In this document: positions 1 through 8,995 of the stretch, piece by piece
Numbering within the stretch: position 1 is the first letter of the stretch
Layout of the letters: each line of letters starts with the position of its first letter
Program-made: the position numbers and the translations under genes
NCBI GenBank assembly: GCA_003427395.1
Contig: BFEA01000088.1
Coordinates: 2,593,536 to 2,614,075, forward strand
DNA length: 20,540 bases
Direction: 5' to 3'
From: Chara braunii
Lineage: Eukaryota; Streptophyta; Charophyceae; Charales; Characeae
Notes under the pieces: model-generated
Told to the model about the DNA's origin: nothing
The model's input: the letters and a program-made list of their open reading frames with translations, nothing else
The model's database searches: none

Positions 1-91
<91 letters not shown>

Positions 92-110
92 ACACACACA
101 CACACACATT
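1..110. repeat. (CT)n/(CA)n compound microsatellite
   Basis: A pure CT dinucleotide run (about 1-35) passes directly into a CA run with a few interruptions (about 36-108). It opens the window, so its true length to the left is unknown. Just after it, ATCGATAG (113-120) and CTATCGAT (139-146) form a perfect 8-bp inverted repeat around an 18-nt spacer, with no evident function. Confidence 0.97.
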
Positions 111-206
111 CCATCGATAGGATGAGCAAAAACGGAATCTATCGATCCAAGTTCTTTGCGGCGATTCCCTCGCCTCGCTCCGACAATGGACGCATGTGTC
201 TGTCAT

Positions 207-393
207 CCACTGCCCTGTCATGCGCTCCCGTCGGCTCGCCACAATGATGGAACCCACCCCAAAACCCCGTCCCCGTACATGGACGAAACCGCGAACCCAC
301 TGCCCTGTCATGGGCTCCCGTCGGCTCGCCACGACGATGGACTTTCCCCCCACCCCGAAACCCCATCCCCGTACATGGACGAAACCGTGAACG
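207..393. repeat. Tandem repeat, two ~90-96 bp GC-rich units
   Basis: Two imperfect copies lie head to tail. The segment CACTGCCCTGTCATG recurs 90 bp apart (about 208 and 298), and GTACATGGACGAAACCG recurs 96 bp apart (275 and 371), so the second unit has gained a few bases. The region is open on both strands, but the frames are simply the repeat translated and match no family I recognise. I treat it as a non-coding minisatellite. Confidence 0.85.
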
Positions 394-401
394 GAAACCA
401 C

Positions 402-512
402 AAATCCCCCCGCCTCGAAACCGTCTGTCGCTGTCTCGAACAGGGAACCGACAAAGACGAAATCCCCCCGGCCAGATATCGCCTGTCGGTGCCTCGAACA
501 GCAAACCAATCG
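402..512. repeat. Tandem repeat, two ~58 bp units
   Basis: AAATCCCCCC recurs at 402 and 460, and CTCGAACAG at 435 and 493, both exactly 58 bp apart. This gives two diverged copies of a 58-bp unit directly after the 90-96 bp repeat. The two share C-rich stretches and GAAACC words, so they may have a common origin. Confidence 0.8.
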
Positions 513-559
513 TGCCGCTGGGCCCACCGCGCCCCTCCCCCCGAAGTGCCACACCATAG

Positions 560-598
560 AACCGGGTCTCTCGCGGGACCGTCACGCGAGACCCGGGT
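560..598. other. GC-rich hairpin followed by T-rich sequence
   Basis: An imperfect inverted repeat. The left arm reads CCGGGTCTC-TC-GCG and the right arm CGCGAGACCCGG, with a short loop (about 576-583) and a 2-nt bulge. It is followed by GGTTTTG. It could be a foldback remnant or part of a structured transcript. Nothing nearby identifies a gene. Confidence 0.6.
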
Positions 599-599
599 T

Positions 600-802
600 T
601 TGCTTTAGAGTATAAGGGATAATTGGGCCACGGCCTTGAGATATCATCCATCTTTAAAGTTTAAACTGACCAGCCCCAGATAATTTCGGAGTAATTGTTA
701 TTTTTTTCGCTCATCAAATTTTTCATTGGAATTCAAACTCAGGTCTGCATTTCAACAGTTCGTAGGTGCACTGACTGAGCTGCAGGCCAGTTGGTACTAT
801 CA
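600..802. other. No gene recognised
   Basis: AT-rich DNA with no repeat unit, tRNA-like box or convincing reading frame that I can see. It separates the GC-rich minisatellites from the long T-tract. Confidence 0.6.
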
Positions 803-815
803 CTTTTTTTTTATT

Positions 816-869
<54 letters not shown>
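803..869 (-). repeat. Poly(T) tract, probable A-tail of a minus-strand retroposon
   Basis: T-rich from 803, with an uninterrupted run of about 53 T from 817 to 869. Read on the minus strand this is a long poly(A) preceded by AT-rich sequence, as at the 3' end of a retroposed element. The element body to the right (870 onward) is not recognisable. A plus-strand frame through it gives a polyphenylalanine stretch and is not a gene. Confidence 0.6.
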
Positions 870-875
<6 letters not shown>

Positions 876-1498
876 TTATTATTTTTTCTGAAGCGGAGTA
901 TTTTAGTTTTTCTTTTTTTTTGGCTAATTCCGATGTTGGGAAATTACGATGTTTTGCCAGTTCCCGAAGTTATCGGGGGCGGGACACAGGGTCGACACTG
1001 TCCCATAAATCAGATTTTTGTATTGTCTGCGAGTGAAAGAAAAAGGGAAAAAAGAAAATGCTATCTCTACTGCTATGATGTCGGGTAGGATAGCCTTGGA
1101 GGTTGTGCTCAAAGTCTTCCTCCACAGAATGCACCTCACCTGTAAGGCGGTCACATTCTGGATCTTACTGTTTTTTTTTTTTTTTTCTTTTTTTTTTGCT
1201 CGTGTGTTTCTTATAAGTCCCCTGCCCATGAGGATGCAGGGCGGAATCTGTGAATTGCTCAAGCCGTATGTGATCTGCTTAAGCTGTGTTTTGTCAGAGG
1301 ATTGTAACACTCATCACACTGGTACTAAGGGGAATGTATCCAGCCATTTTCACGGTCGGATCCGTGTGCCCGTTTTTCTCCCCTTCTGTTCTCTTTTTCG
1401 AATCTGATAACCTGGCAACGGGGCTGAGATGCCCTCACTGAGGGCACACTCACACTACCGCTTCCAAGAATGTATACAACTGCAATCATGGCCAAAGC
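870..1498. other. Unassigned DNA with small hairpins and a T-tract
   Basis: No gene recognised. It holds GGGACA/TGTCCC (about 980-1003), CCCTGC/GCAGGG (about 1221-1243) and a perfect 7-bp stem with a 3-nt loop, TGCCCTC-ACT-GAGGGCA (1430-1446). A T-rich run at about 1171-1198 may be another retroposon tail on the minus strand. The short frames here depend on the T-tracts. Confidence 0.5.
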
Positions 1499-1499
1499 T

Positions 1500-1575
1500 T
1501 TTTTTTTTCTTTTTTAATTTGCTCCAATCTATTGGTGGGGAGCATCACCTGCTGGAAATCGGGTCCAGCGTCCCT
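1500..1575 (-). mobile_element. Copy of the LINE 3' tail core, minus strand, with A-tail
   Basis: Read on the minus strand, 1574-1525 begins GGGACGCTGGACCC and continues to CCCCACCAATAGATTGGAG. It then runs into AAATTAAAAAAGAAAAAA (about 1520-1500). The first ~50 nt match the end of the 3' UTR of the large LINE (14427-14476) almost base for base. It can form stem I (1569-1564 with 1556-1551) and stem II (1549-1546 with 1537-1534). It lacks the third hairpin present in the LINE, so it is another subfamily, a truncated relative, or a SINE using the same tail. Confidence 0.8.
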
Positions 1576-1743
1576 ATATCAACGAGTCCTTTGTGTATCC
1601 TTGAGAGTACCAGAAAGAAAACGGAGTGGTACCCAGGCTCGGCAAACTCGGAGCGCAGTGAAATTAAGGGTCGGCAAAAACAGGCTCGGAGGTACTCCCA
1701 ATTCAACTACCTGTCAAATCTGGACAGGAAGGCCTTTCAAGCC

Positions 1744-2104
1744 TTTTTTATTGTCATTATAGTATTACAGGGAACTCCGTAGCAGCCATATCCATGCTCA
1801 AGCCTCCAATGAGGGAACATGTGGGAGTTGCACCCACCAGCAGGTGGGCGATACCGGCCAGGGGTCGGCCGGTAGCATCAGGACCGAGCTTCTTCGATGG
1901 GCCAGTCACTGTGCCTCCCCTTCGGTCCCCTCTCCCTATGAACATTAGCAGTCTCTGCTCAATGTCACTCGGGGGGACCAACGACATATCTCTAGGTGGC
2001 GGGCGCCAGGCTTGCCCAGGAATGCGCATGAGGCCAATAGGGACTCAACCCAAGACCTCCTGAATGCCACTTGCGTGCCTTACCAACTGAGCTAGGCCGT
2101 TGGA
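1744..2104 (-). mobile_element. tRNA-derived SINE (family A), minus strand
   Basis: On the minus strand the element starts with a tRNA-like head. The A box TAGCTCAGTTGGT is the complement of 2082-2094, and the B box GGGTTGAGTCC is the complement of 2041-2051, with tRNA-like spacing. About 290 nt of unrelated body follow, with two hairpins (CCCACC-AGCA-GGTGGG at 1833-1848; TACCGGCC/GGCCGGTA at 1852-1874). It ends near an A-rich AATAAAAAAGG (about 1755-1744). This layout is typical of SINEs transcribed by RNA polymerase III and mobilised by LINE proteins. A second head with nearly the same anticodon-region sequence lies at 17103-17156. The 3' boundary is approximate and no target duplication is clear. 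Confidence 0.7.
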
Positions 2105-2122
2105 TAGAGTATTTTATTTCGA

Positions 2123-2188
2123 TGGCCTAGTGGCCAACGCGAAGAACATCCAAGATTGAAAAAAAAATCAGGGCCCGGGTTGGAAGCT
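2123..2188 (+). mobile_element. Possible decayed tRNA-like SINE head, plus strand
   Basis: TGGCCTAGTGG (2123-2133) fits the RNA polymerase III A-box pattern, and GGTTGGAAGCT (2178-2188) is a poor B box at slightly longer than normal spacing, with an A-run between them. It would lie back to back with the minus-strand SINE that starts at about 2104. The B box is weak, so this may be chance. Confidence 0.3.
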
Positions 2189-2189
2189 G

Positions 2190-2487
2190 TCCCGCCAACC
2201 TCACCGGGCGGAGCCCTACCCCTGTGGTCAAGCCCAAAAGCTAGAGGACAAACACAGCGCCACCACACACTGCCAGCCAATCGGGACTACAACTGCTACC
2301 AGCTCAACGGGACAAAACCATGCTTCAGACCGCACAGCTATGAACACTGGAAATCAACACCGCCTTTACTCTCGGTTGTCTCTTTTTTTTTGTTCTCTTT
2401 TTTGTTTCCAGTCGAAGGAAAGAAAACCAGTTCATCAGGACATCTACTAAAACTGGAATGATGCAGAGAAGATTAGCGAGGCCTGTG
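2190..2487. other. No gene recognised
   Basis: No repeat or domain identified. It contains short T-rich runs at about 2381-2406. If the tRNA-like head at 2123 is real, this would include its body. Confidence 0.4.
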
Positions 2488-2535
2488 CCGCTGTCTGGTC
2501 AGGTCACCTGCCAAAGTTGGTAATGGGTGATGGGC
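2488..2535 (+). repeat. Dispersed repeat, copy 1
   Basis: Twenty-one bases starting CCGCTGTCTGGTC (2488-2508) recur exactly at 20131-20151. Both copies continue with a similar stretch ending AATGGGTGATGG. The two copies are 17.6 kb apart and diverge further out. The element type is unknown. Confidence 0.8.
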
Positions 2536-2914
2536 GGTCCCTACTAAGGTAGGACAGAGGGGGTGGGGGTGCGTCGGTGTAATTGATCAGAGGGAGGGTG
2601 GAGGGGGGTCTTCTGAGGGGGTCAAGTGGTGTACCCCTCTTGAGAAAGACATCATACATGGAGGTTGGTTGGAGGGGAAGCGCTGTCGCGCGTCCAGTTG
2701 CCGCAACAGGCTTGCGGGACACGAGGCGCAGTTGCTGGCTGAGCAAGGATTGCGTTGGCAACTCCGTGGAGGATACGTGGACTTTATGCCACGTGTCCAC
2801 ACGGGAGAGCGTTAGGTTGGCAGGTTTGGCGAAGCGCAAGGGAGAGTGACGTTGCTACTCTAAGGCGGATGGAAGTGGAATATCCTAGGAGGTCGGCGAT
2901 GCGAATTGATGCTT
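2536..2914. other. G-rich non-coding stretch
   Basis: Plus-strand G runs cluster at 2558-2569 (G5-T-G5) and about 2591-2621 (several runs of 3-6 G separated by 1-8 nt), which could form a G-quadruplex. GTGGAC/GTCCAC flank a CCACGTG G-box-like word near 2790. No coding region is recognisable; the small frames on both strands reflect the base skew. Confidence 0.45.
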
Positions 2915-4200
2915 GCATTACTACTATGCGATGCTCATCAATTCTTCGTAGTCGCTAGTGATCAATCGGCAATGAGAAGATGATCATCAGCGCGCGCGAT
3001 AGGTACAGTGCTTCTCATCAGCGCGAGTGATAGGTACAGTGTTTCTCATCGCTTCATCGCTTCTCTAAGATATAATGGTACTCATCGCTGTACGATTGGC
3101 AATTCGAAGGTGAGTGCTCATCGACCCACGAGATATGTATCAATACTGAGTCTCCTGAAGATCGAAGTGCCCACTACTCATCGGAATGCGTGATAGATGC
3201 ATTGCTTTTCTATCGTACCAGTGACAAGTACAGTGCTTCGAATTGCTACAATGCTGGCATTGCTAGTAATATAGGCGTGCGCGATAGGTGAAGTACTTCT
3301 CATTGGTGCAGGTGACAGTGCTTCTCATCACTTCTCTAATATGTTTTGAGACTCATCGCATTGCTTCTCTTTGGCATGCGTGACAAGTATAGTGTTATCG
3401 TCGACACACTGCTCATCGCAAATGAATGTTTGGCAATTCGAAGGTCAGTACTCATCAGAGCGCGCGATATGTATCAATATTCATGACCACTACTAATCGG
3501 CGAGCGTCAAAAATGCTTTGCTTCTCTTTGGAGTGTGTGACAAGTGCAGAGTTTCTCATAGTCGGTGCGCGTGATATGTATCAGTATTCATGAGGATCGT
3601 AGTGGGCACTACTCATCGGCACGTGTGGTAAAGGCATTGCTTCTCCTTGGCGCGTGCACTACTCATCGACATGAGTGACAGATGCATTGTTCCTCTTTGG
3701 TACGTGAGAAAAGTGTAGTGTTTTTCATCGCATCTCAATGATATATTGATACGTATCATCGACATGGGTGAATTGCTTCTTGTGATACTCATCGCAAACA
3801 AATGATCACCAATTCAAAGGTGAATGCTCTTCGGAGCGCGTGATATGTATCAATAATCAGGGGGATCGTAGGACCATTGGCGGGCACGATAGGAGCATTG
3901 CTTATCTTTGGAGGGTGTGATAAGTGTACTTCTCATCGTCGGCGATCGTGATACGTATCAATACTCATGAGGTTAGAAGTGAACACTCCTCATCACCACG
4001 TGTGGTAGATACATTGCTTCTCTTTGGTACGGGTGATAAGTGCAGTGTTGTTGTTGTTGGTTTTTTTTTTTTTTTCATATCTCAATGATGTATTGCTACT
4101 CATCATTATCAACCGATCGGCAATTACAAAGTACCGATACTCATTGGGACTGTACTAGTAGCATCGGAGCGCTACAATCGTGTCTGGGTTGACACAAACC
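2915..4200. repeat. Decayed higher-order tandem repeat, ~310-376 bp units
   Basis: The block is saturated with short words such as CTCATCG, GCTTCTC and GTGATAGGTACAGTG. Longer markers recur at large spacings: AATTCGAAGG or variants at 3101, 3435, 3811 and 4122 (334, 376 and 311 bp apart), and GATATGTATCAATA or variants at 3132, 3466, 3573, 3842 and 3950 (3466 to 3842 is 376; 3573 to 3950 is 377). This fits about four diverged copies of a unit of 310-376 bp, itself built from shorter, similar subunits. There are no convincing reading frames. Confidence 0.75.
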
Positions 4201-4822
4201 CGTAACATATTGATGCTTATTAGTATCAATACTCTGTGCTGAATAAATTAATATTCATCAGAACTCATCGGTGAGGGAGATAACTGTTTTCGTTTCATTG
4301 AAACTTTTCGATTCCTTACTAAATGATCGTAGTGATAGTTACTTATTGGTGAGTGTGATTGGGGTTCAGATAACATATGCGATCACGGATAGGAGTCACG
4401 TGCACTGATGCTCGAAGACCTCTACTAATCAAGGAGTCCTTGATCGACACTCTTCTGTGATAGGAGCTGTCGATTCTCATAATGATAAGTGTCGTCGATT
4501 TTCATCAGTGACGAGGTGTGTGGGATAGGTATTTATAATACATTGATGCTTCACATCCCTTCGATCTATTTGTGACCTCTCATCAGAGTCATCACTAATC
4601 AATGACATTCATCAGTAACAGTCTTGTTACACATCGGAGAGGGAGATAGGTGGTTGTGGTCGTAATACATTGCTACTTCTATCTTCGTTGCTCAATGCAG
4701 TATCCATCACCCATCACTAATCAAATGATATTTATCAGTAATAGTCTTGCTACTCATCGGAGAGGGTAATATGTGCTTGGGTTCGTAATACATTGTTGCC
4801 TCTCTCTTCGATTACTCAAGGC
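4200..4822. repeat. Second decayed tandem repeat, ~125 bp units
   Basis: TAATACATTG recurs at 4536, 4663 and 4786 (127 and 123 bp apart), each time followed within about 130 bp by a block with CATCACTAATCAA, a CATCAGTAA-type word and CATCGGAGAGGG. A related word, CGTAACATATTGATGCT, sits near 4201. The unit differs from the preceding field but shares CATCG/CATCAG words, so one may have grown from the other. Confidence 0.7.
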
Positions 4823-5792
4823 AGTGCCACGTGGAAATTGGAGGAACGGCTGGGCTGGCATTGGTTGGTCGGAAATCAGGCAGAAATGTTGAAGAACAGC
4901 TGACTATTACAACACGAGGGCGAAAGAGGGATGTGGCTGATGATTCGTTTCTTATCACAGCAACAGGTGTAATTAACAGCCTCGGCAACGGGAGATAGTG
5001 ATGCCACGTGGCCGGAAAAAGTTCAGAACAAGATCTGAGAAGGGCGAGACGGGTTCGGGAATGAGTTAATTGGGGAAGAAAGAGAAGAGGTTTTTGAAGG
5101 GGAGTGTCCTAAGGAAGGTGTGAAAGCTCTTGAGTCACTATAAGGTCGCGGTATTGTTGGGGAAAGGATACAAAGCTGAAGACTCGAAGGGAGCACATAT
5201 TCAGGCTGGAGAAAGGAAGCGGAAAATGTACTGAAAGACAGGCCACAAACATAGAAGACAAAGACGGAGAAGGTGAGAGAAGGAAGAGCAGAGAATAGAC
5301 AGAAAGTCGGGAACGGAGGAGGAGAAATAAGGAAAGGAAGATAAGGATTGTATAGGTTCAAGGGAAGGTGCCAGAGAGACATCAAGGGTGTCCATCAAGA
5401 GCAGGAGAGTGGAGCGAATGGTCACCAGGTCCTCAGTTGGCAGGAGAAATAAGTTGACTCTCTCTCGCTGTCGTGGCTGATTTACGTTAGAGAAACATAC
5501 TTTCGACAGAGAAAGAAGAAAGCATCAGGAGATAGCGGACAAGGGCAGTCGACAATACAGTGAAGCACCCCGTCTCTCCCTCCCATCCCTCGCCTGTCCT
5601 ATTCTCTGCTCCCTTCTTCTTGAGTGGTTCCTCCCAGCCACAAAAGGAAAGGAAAAAAAGACAGGAACTATAATTAAAGTTAATAAATAATTATAAATAA
5701 TTATAAATATAAAAAAGGAAGAAGTGGTGTTTGAATACTAAGTCTTCTTCAACTCACGGATTTCCATTTGATTAGGAAGACTTCATATCAAT
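4823..5792 (+). other. Purine-rich probable 5' region of the LINE
   Basis: Between the tandem repeats and the first LINE frame, the plus strand is strongly purine-rich (about 5020-5560), then pyrimidine-rich (about 5567-5640), then A/T-rich (5660-5720). Two CCACGTGG G-box-like words occur at about 4826 and 5004. AAGTCTTC (5740-5747) and GAAGACTT (5776-5783) can pair just before the first ATG. The position suggests a LINE 5' UTR with internal promoter, but I cannot place the 5' end or a target-site duplication. Minus-strand frames across 5023-5425 are by-products of the purine skew. Confidence 0.4.
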
Positions 5793-6725
5793 ATGACCCA
5801 CGTTTTTCGTCATCAAAGAATCCACCGACAGGTGGACTCAATGATGATGTTTCGAGGGGCTATGAGACAGATGGCAACCAGGCAATTGCACACACCAATT
5901 AAACAAGTCATGCAAGGCAAACAGTCACAAACTGCATTGACAAAAACGATTCAGCCAATGTCGGTCTCCTCATAGGGTGAAGTCTTAACAGAAGAAGAGC
6001 GGGCTTCACAAAAAGTATTTCAGATCACTCTCAACTCTGCATTGGTCACAAAGCAACAGATCAACTCCTCTCCCATGGGCTTCCTTGTCTCCTCGAAAGT
6101 GGGGATTGGTGAGGAGAGCAATAATCTCCAATCCTAGACCATGGTGACTAATCCATTGTATGGGAAGGAGAGAGGAAGAATTGAAACTCATCATACGGTT
6201 ACGAAGGGGACAAACAGTATGATACAAATCGATTCACAAGGTCACAACTCCCTAACTCTTTCTAATACAAATCTGCAAAGATCGATGCTATCCCAGTATG
6301 ATCAGTGTTTTCCTTCACTACAGGAGGCAGTAGGATGGAGCAAGGGAGAAAGGAAAGGAAAAGGAAGTGAAGGGAAAAGGGATAGGAAAAAAGGGGAAGA
6401 AGAGGAAGTGGGGGTAGAAGGGAAAAATGGATATATGGCCAAAGAGAGAAGAATCAGTGACGAGGGGGCCAAAGGCCAGGGTAAGATGGTATTACGAAAA
6501 GAGCACCTACCCTCATCAGATGAAAGGACTGGCTCCCAACTACTTTCCTCTGTGATGCAAAATACCAGTATGAGGGGATCTCCTTCTTCATGGGTTGAAA
6601 AGACAAAAGGTCCTTTTCATAATAAAACACTAGAAATAAAAAGAACAGATCAACATGCCTCACCCCTTCAAATCCCCCTGTCTAATTTGTCCTCAGCAAG
6701 AGTTTTTTTTAATCTAAACTTATAA
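5793..6725 (+). pseudogene. Upstream LINE frame with two internal TAG codons
   Basis: One frame runs about 311 codons from ATG 5793 to TAA 6723-6725, interrupted only by TAG at 5973-5975 and TAG at 6135-6137. The second TAG is followed by ATG 6141 in a strong context (ACCATGG), so the last 194 codons could be translated alone. The product has no domain I recognise. It is hydrophilic, with a Lys/Glu/Gly-rich stretch in the middle of the last part (about 6340-6440). ORF1 follows 17 nt later in another frame. It could be an ORF0-like upstream protein, the original ORF1 N-terminus separated by a frameshift, or a chance open stretch. The long near-open frame argues for former coding function. Confidence 0.45.
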
Positions 6726-6769
6726 GCCCATCAGAAAACAGGGTGGTAGACAGCGGGGGAAAGAAGACG

Positions 6770-8995
6770 ATGGTGACAACTTACCCACCCCAAATGTTAG
6801 CAGAACGAGACGCAGTTTATCAACGACATGCAAATAATTGGATATTTCATGATGATGCAACATTCAAATCAGTCAATGAGAAAATCAAATGGGTAAGCAG
6901 AAGACTGACATTCTTCAAAGGAAGTCCTGAAGCTGCTCAAGAAGACTTCCTTATACAGCATGTTTCATCGACAGTCTTTACCATCCTTAGTTTTCATGAA
7001 GGGGACAAAATAATAATTGATGGATGGAGAAAGCTGAGGTGCGATCGATCAGAAGTTCGGATATATCAATGGACCCCTCAAAAACAGGGCCCGGATGAGC
7101 GGCGTCGTCAGATGATGGAAGATTTCTATTGGGTGGAATTCCGTCATATCCCAATAGAAATTCAAGCCGCATTTATTCATAATTTTGGGGAGATACATGA
7201 TATTGTGGACTTCATCGATCCCTTCCCAGCTTTTGCAGCGAGAAGGGATGACTACCTAATGTTAGCTATTAATCATCCCTCAAACCTGCCTTTCAACATG
7301 GATGATGTCATTCCTTATAGAGTAGGGGGGAAGGAATTTCACATTCACACAGCACACAAACTGNATCCATGGTGCTTCCGATGCAAAGCCTACGGTCACC
7401 TCAGTACAGATCAGACATGTGAACAAAACCCAACACGGAGACAGAGGGCGACAGGGAGATTGATCAGAGATCCTTTTAAAAGTAATTTGTGGAGGACTGT
7501 GGATCAGGGACACGAGCGATGGGTATACATCGAAGGGAGAGGCAAGGGCGCAAAATCAAAAGGATGGACATGGGAAAAAGAGGGGGATCTAAATTGGGAT
7601 TCAAAGCCCCCAGACAGTTGGACTCCTCCAGAATCAGCAGACAGGGTAGTAAACAAAAACACCTCCACCTCCTCCCCTTCGCCCTCTAAATCTCAGTCCT
7701 TACCAAGCTCGTCAAAGATGACAACTTCAGCTAAATCGGATCAGGAAAAAGAAGGAAAAAATGAATCATCTATACCAGAACCAGATCCACAAAAATATGT
7801 AAATGAAGCTGAGTCCATCATCAACAACAAGAATTTGCCACCTCAGTCCACGAAGGGTCAAAAGGATGAAAATCAGCAAGACAAAGATCTGGAAATGGAA
7901 CAAGAATTGGACAATGAACAAGAAACCTCAATAGATTTACCCCTCTCAAGGAAAAGTGGAAAGAAAAAGAAAAAAATAATAATAAGAGGAAGACCTCATC
8001 ATCAGCAAAAATGGAGGCCCAAGTTAGGTACAAAAGGGGGAGGGTCGCAGACATCACAGCCTATGGAAACAACAAAGTCTCAAAAACAGAAGGGGGACCT
8101 CCAGCATGATCTTTTTAGTGAAGCTTTTGGGCCTGCGCCTATGGACATTGACTCGGAACAGCCCGTAGAAGATAGTCCTATGACTGAGGTTCCCCCTTCA
8201 GGAGACGAAGAACTCATCACGGTGGAACACGAAATGATACAGCTGGCGGAATGGTTTTTCCAACAACTAAAAGAGAAATATGGGGAAGCCAATACTGAGT
8301 TCTGGGACGCCTCCTATGTACAACTTATTAACTTAATGAATGTTAGTCCTTCCTTGAAACAGGTATTGACCAATGGACTCCCACAAGGAGCTAAATGGAC
8401 AATAGTCAGTCGTCGTATGTTCAAGGCAATAATGGACATGTTTCAACCTCCCACTCCTCCACGAGAGGAAAGTAAGGAGGAAAAGAGCATAGAGATGACA
8501 ATAGTTTTGACGCCCTTTCAACCGCAATATAAGGGACCTCTAGAAACAAGTTCAGAGGGACAGTTTGTCATCGGGGGAGATAACAGAAAAGAAATACAAG
8601 GTAGTATAATCTATGTGGACAATAATGGTCAGGCGGCTCTTCAGTCTCCCTCCCAGACTGACAACCAATTGGAAGTTCTAGGGCAAGTAATAGACGGAGA
8701 TACTAATGGACAGATAATATTATCGCAAGAAATAGCAACCAATGACATCACAATCAACACTAATGACATGAAGGTTGAGAGCATCTGCCTACCCCCCTCG
8801 CAGGTTGACCAAGAAATGATTTACCAAGAGACGGCTGCACAAGAACAATCTCAAGAGGGGGGAGTGCAAAAAGAAGACACCCTGAAGGAAGTCATAACAA
8901 ATAAAGAAAAAAAGGATATGATGATTTCGCAATCAACTCGTTCAAACATCTATACAACAAGCTCACATGGATGCGAGTCCAAGGATAATACATAA
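6770..8995 (+). CDS. LINE ORF1, DUF4283-like nucleic-acid-binding protein with CCHC knuckle
   Basis: ORF1 of plant L1 elements binds element RNA and acts as a chaperone in the ribonucleoprotein. The frame is open from a stop at 6710, and the first ATG is 6770, giving 741 codons. The N-terminal ~200 residues fit the DUF4283 pattern (WVSRRLTFFKG, then WVEFRHIP and IVDFIDPF). A zinc knuckle follows, CFRCKAYGHLSTDQTC, spaced C-x2-C-x4-H-x6-C (7373-7420). Next comes a long low-complexity part rich in Ser, Lys, Glu and Gln with a KKKKK basic cluster (about 7960), then a more folded-looking segment (about 8215-8450) that I do not recognise. One base is N (7364), just before the knuckle. At about 740 residues it is long for plant ORF1, chiefly through the C-terminal extension. 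Confidence 0.88.
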   Translation: MVTTYPPQMLAERDAVYQRHANNWIFHDDATFKSVNEKIKWVSRRLTFFKGSPEAAQEDFLIQHVSSTVFTILSFHEGDKIIIDGWRKLRCDRSEVRIYQWTPQKQGPDERRRQMMEDFYWVEFRHIPIEIQAAFIHNFGEIHDIVDFIDPFPAFAARRDDYLMLAINHPSNLPFNMDDVIPYRVGGKEFHIHTAHKLXPWCFRCKAYGHLSTDQTCEQNPTRRQRATGRLIRDPFKSNLWRTVDQGHERWVYIEGRGKGAKSKGWTWEKEGDLNWDSKPPDSWTPPESADRVVNKNTSTSSPSPSKSQSLPSSSKMTTSAKSDQEKEGKNESSIPEPDPQKYVNEAESIINNKNLPPQSTKGQKDENQQDKDLEMEQELDNEQETSIDLPLSRKSGKKKKKIIIRGRPHHQQKWRPKLGTKGGGSQTSQPMETTKSQKQKGDLQHDLFSEAFGPAPMDIDSEQPVEDSPMTEVPPSGDEELITVEHEMIQLAEWFFQQLKEKYGEANTEFWDASYVQLINLMNVSPSLKQVLTNGLPQGAKWTIVSRRMFKAIMDMFQPPTPPREESKEEKSIEMTIVLTPFQPQYKGPLETSSEGQFVIGGDNRKEIQGSIIYVDNNGQAALQSPSQTDNQLEVLGQVIDGDTNGQIILSQEIATNDITINTNDMKVESICLPPSQVDQEMIYQETAAQEQSQEGGVQKEDTLKEVITNKEKKDMMISQSTRSNIYTTSSHGCESKDNT

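Noticed and set aside
139-651. Long overlapping frames on both strands in the GC-rich first 650 bases
   Set aside because: They translate the 90-96 bp and 58 bp tandem repeats and match no family; both strands are open because stop codons are rare in this base composition.
726-1088. Plus-strand frame with polyphenylalanine
   Set aside because: Produced by the poly(T) tract.
2041-2104. Functional tRNA gene on the minus strand
   Set aside because: A and B boxes are present, but the arms do not form a complete cloverleaf, and a near-identical head at 17103-17156 shows it is a dispersed SINE head.
5023-5425. Minus-strand frames in the LINE 5' region with Ser/Leu/Pro/Phe-rich product
   Set aside because: They are the complement of a purine-rich stretch; no domain and no other evidence of a gene.
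6743-6769. GTG as start of ORF1
   Set aside because: In a eukaryotic element the first ATG (6770) is the sensible start; the 27 nt before it are only open sequence.
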